A stretch of DNA of 64,000 nt from NCBI GenBank assembly GCA_002838815.1, contig LQGW01000034.1:1-64000 (forward strand), in the 5' to 3' direction. Shown here in pieces: positions 62,742 through 64,000 of the stretch (within the stretch, counting starts at the first letter, position 1; each line of letters starts with the position of its first letter). The stretch comes from Clostridiaceae bacterium JG1575 (GTDB lineage: Bacteria > Bacillota > Clostridia > Clostridiales > Clostridiaceae). A program made the translations under genes and the position numbers. Below the pieces are notes generated by a model. The model was given only the letters and a program-made list of their open reading frames with translations, made no database searches and was not told the DNA's origin.

Positions 62742-63679
62742 ACCGGAGAAAACATTATCGAGGCCTCCCAGAGGCGCTGCAAGAGCGCTTTGGCGAAAAA
62801 ATCATGAAAATCAGTCTGGATGCTGGCTTTTCTTGTCCCAATCGCGATGGGACCTTGGGCTTTGGGGGGTGCACCTTTTGCTCGAGCCGTGGCTCAGGCG
62901 ATTTTGTGGCGGGGGGCAGTCCCTGCTTGGAGCAACAGTACGCTGCCGGCCGGGCCCTCTTACAAAAAAAGTGGGGGCGCCGTAAAACCATCGCCTATTT
63001 GCAGGCGTTTACCAACACCCACGCGCCCGTAGCGCAACTGAAAGCGGTTTACGATCGCGCCTTGGCCTTGGAGGGAGTGGTGGGCCTCGCCATTGCCACT
63101 CGCCCCGATTGCCTGGGGGAAGAGGTGTTGGATCTTTTGCAACGGGTGAATGAAAAAACGCATCTTTGGGTGGAGCTGGGCCTGCAAACCAGCAATGAGC
63201 AGAGCGCCCAAAGGATTCATCGGGGGTATCCCTTGGCCGTCTACGATGAGGCCATGAAAGCCCTGAAGCTACTGGGCATTGAGACGGTGACCCACGTAAT
63301 CTTCGGGCTGCCCGGTGAAGGGGAAGCACAGATGCTGGCCACGGTGGACCACGTGGTCCGCAGCCAAAGCGACGGCATCAAGCTACAGCTTTTGCACATC
63401 TTAAAGGACACGCCCTTGGCCGAGGAATACGCGCAAGGGACCTTTCGCGCGCTGGCGCTGGAGGAATACGTGCATCTGGTGGTGGAGGCCCTGCGGCGCC
63501 TCCCGCCCCAAATGACGGTGCACCGGCTGACGGGGGATGCGCCACGCGCGGAACTGGTGGCGCCCCTATGGAGCCTTGAAAAATGGAAGGTGCTCAATGC
63601 CATCGATCGAACGCTTGACGTGAAGAACCTGTGGCAAGGAGATCAGAGGATGAACGAAAATGAAGAAACAAACCGTTGA
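62738..63679 (+). CDS. TIGR01212-family radical SAM protein
   Basis: 313 residues. The cluster site CPNRDGTLGFGGCTFCSSRG, with its wide cysteine spacing, and LGLQTSNEQSAQRIHRGYP and THVIFGLPGEGE are typical of the TIGR01212 (YhcC-like) group, of unknown substrate. It probably uses a 4Fe-4S cluster with S-adenosylmethionine. It is coupled to the HAD gene (ATGA overlap), and its last 20 bases overlap the ComB gene. Confidence 0.9.
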   Translation: MNRRKHYRGLPEALQERFGEKIMKISLDAGFSCPNRDGTLGFGGCTFCSSRGSGDFVAGGSPCLEQQYAAGRALLQKKWGRRKTIAYLQAFTNTHAPVAQLKAVYDRALALEGVVGLAIATRPDCLGEEVLDLLQRVNEKTHLWVELGLQTSNEQSAQRIHRGYPLAVYDEAMKALKLLGIETVTHVIFGLPGEGEAQMLATVDHVVRSQSDGIKLQLLHILKDTPLAEEYAQGTFRALALEEYVHLVVEALRRLPPQMTVHRLTGDAPRAELVAPLWSLEKWKVLNAIDRTLDVKNLWQGDQRMNENEETNR

Positions 63680-64000
63680 TGTATTAACCAGTCGCTTGGC
63701 GGTACAGCCGGGCGCACTGGAAGACAAAGCCGTGGTGGTGATCGACACCCTACGGGCCACCACCGTCATGGTGACGGCTCTCTCGTACGGTGCGAAAAAA
63801 ATAATCCCCGTCGCCGAGGTGGAGGAGGCGTTTTCCCTGCGAGCGCAGGATCCCTCGCTTCTTTTGGGCGGGGAACGCCATGCGCTCTTCATTCCCGGGT
63901 TTGACTTTGGCAATTCGCCCTTGGAGTATACGAAAGTGCGGGTTAAGGATAAGACCCTCATCATGTCCACGTCCAATGGCACGCGGACCCTTTTAAGTGC
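63660..64000 (+). CDS. comB: 2-phosphosulfolactate phosphatase family protein (ComB), cut by the window edge
   Basis: The first 113 codons are present and the frame stays open at the right edge. The ATG at 63660 lies inside the end of the TIGR01212 gene and follows GAGGA. The segment VVVIDTLRATTVMVTALSYGAKKIIPV, the GERHALFIPGFDFGNSP block and MSTSNGTRTLL match ComB. ComB removes phosphate from 2-phosphosulfolactate in coenzyme M synthesis in methanogens. Its role in Firmicutes, where homologues are common, is unclear. It is the third gene of the operon starting at 61947. Confidence 0.85.
   Translation, partial: MKKQTVDVLTSRLAVQPGALEDKAVVVIDTLRATTVMVTALSYGAKKIIPVAEVEEAFSLRAQDPSLLLGGERHALFIPGFDFGNSPLEYTKVRVKDKTLIMSTSNGTRTLLS

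Overview
The window looks like chromosome from an anaerobic, Gram-positive Firmicute of moderate GC, close to Clostridia/Tissierellia. This rests on strong AGGAGG-type ribosome sites, TTG/GTG starts, CWB2 wall-anchoring domains like those of clostridial S-layer proteins, a lipoprotein-based metal importer, MurI, and clostridial-type radical SAM and ComB genes. The genus is inferred, not read from the sequence. I saw no rRNA, tRNA, insertion sequence, prophage or CRISPR array.

Left part (1-37 kb): two operons encode five giant secreted subtilisin-like (S8) proteases of 1552-2003 residues. Each has a signal peptide, a propeptide, an intact Asp/His/Ser triad, long arrays of beta-sandwich domains and three C-terminal CWB2 repeats. 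Operon A (555-16600) holds three and operon B (23323-35336) holds two. Between them lie a complete iron/siderophore/cobalamin-type ABC importer with a palindromic operator at its promoter, and a phosphoglycosyl transferase plus GNAT acetyltransferase pair. After operon B come a winged-helix regulator and a small PrcB_C-domain protein. That domain is named after a subunit of the Treponema dentilisin (subtilisin-like) protease complex.

Middle (37-44 kb): a stand-alone acyl carrier protein, a PAP2 phosphatase, two GNAT acetyltransferases, a membrane protein with a highly charged N-terminal half, glutamate racemase and a long glutamine synthetase-family enzyme. Very long perfect hairpins separate the convergent genes.

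Surface-glycan locus (44-57.3 kb): a leftward unit encodes a phosphoglycosyl transferase, an ATP-grasp ligase, a left-handed beta-helix acyltransferase, a short-chain dehydrogenase and an AMP-forming ligase, followed after a gap by a GT4 glycosyltransferase. A rightward unit encodes a paralogous GT4 enzyme, a Wzy-like polymerase, an unknown membrane-anchored protein, an O-antigen ligase/polymerase-like protein and a MurJ/MVF flippase. Together they look like a pathway that builds, decorates, flips and polymerises a wall polymer. The distant acyl carrier protein has nearly the same promoter as the leftward unit, so it probably supplies the ligase. Such a polymer could be what the CWB2 proteases bind (inference by analogy with Clostridioides difficile).

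Right part (57.4-64 kb): housekeeping genes (cyclophilin, DUF3783, ATP-cone protein, PflX-like radical SAM, AI-2E-family exporter, Cof-type HAD phosphatase, TIGR01212 radical SAM, truncated ComB). A tight cluster of DnaA-box-like 9-mers lies upstream of the ATP-cone gene.
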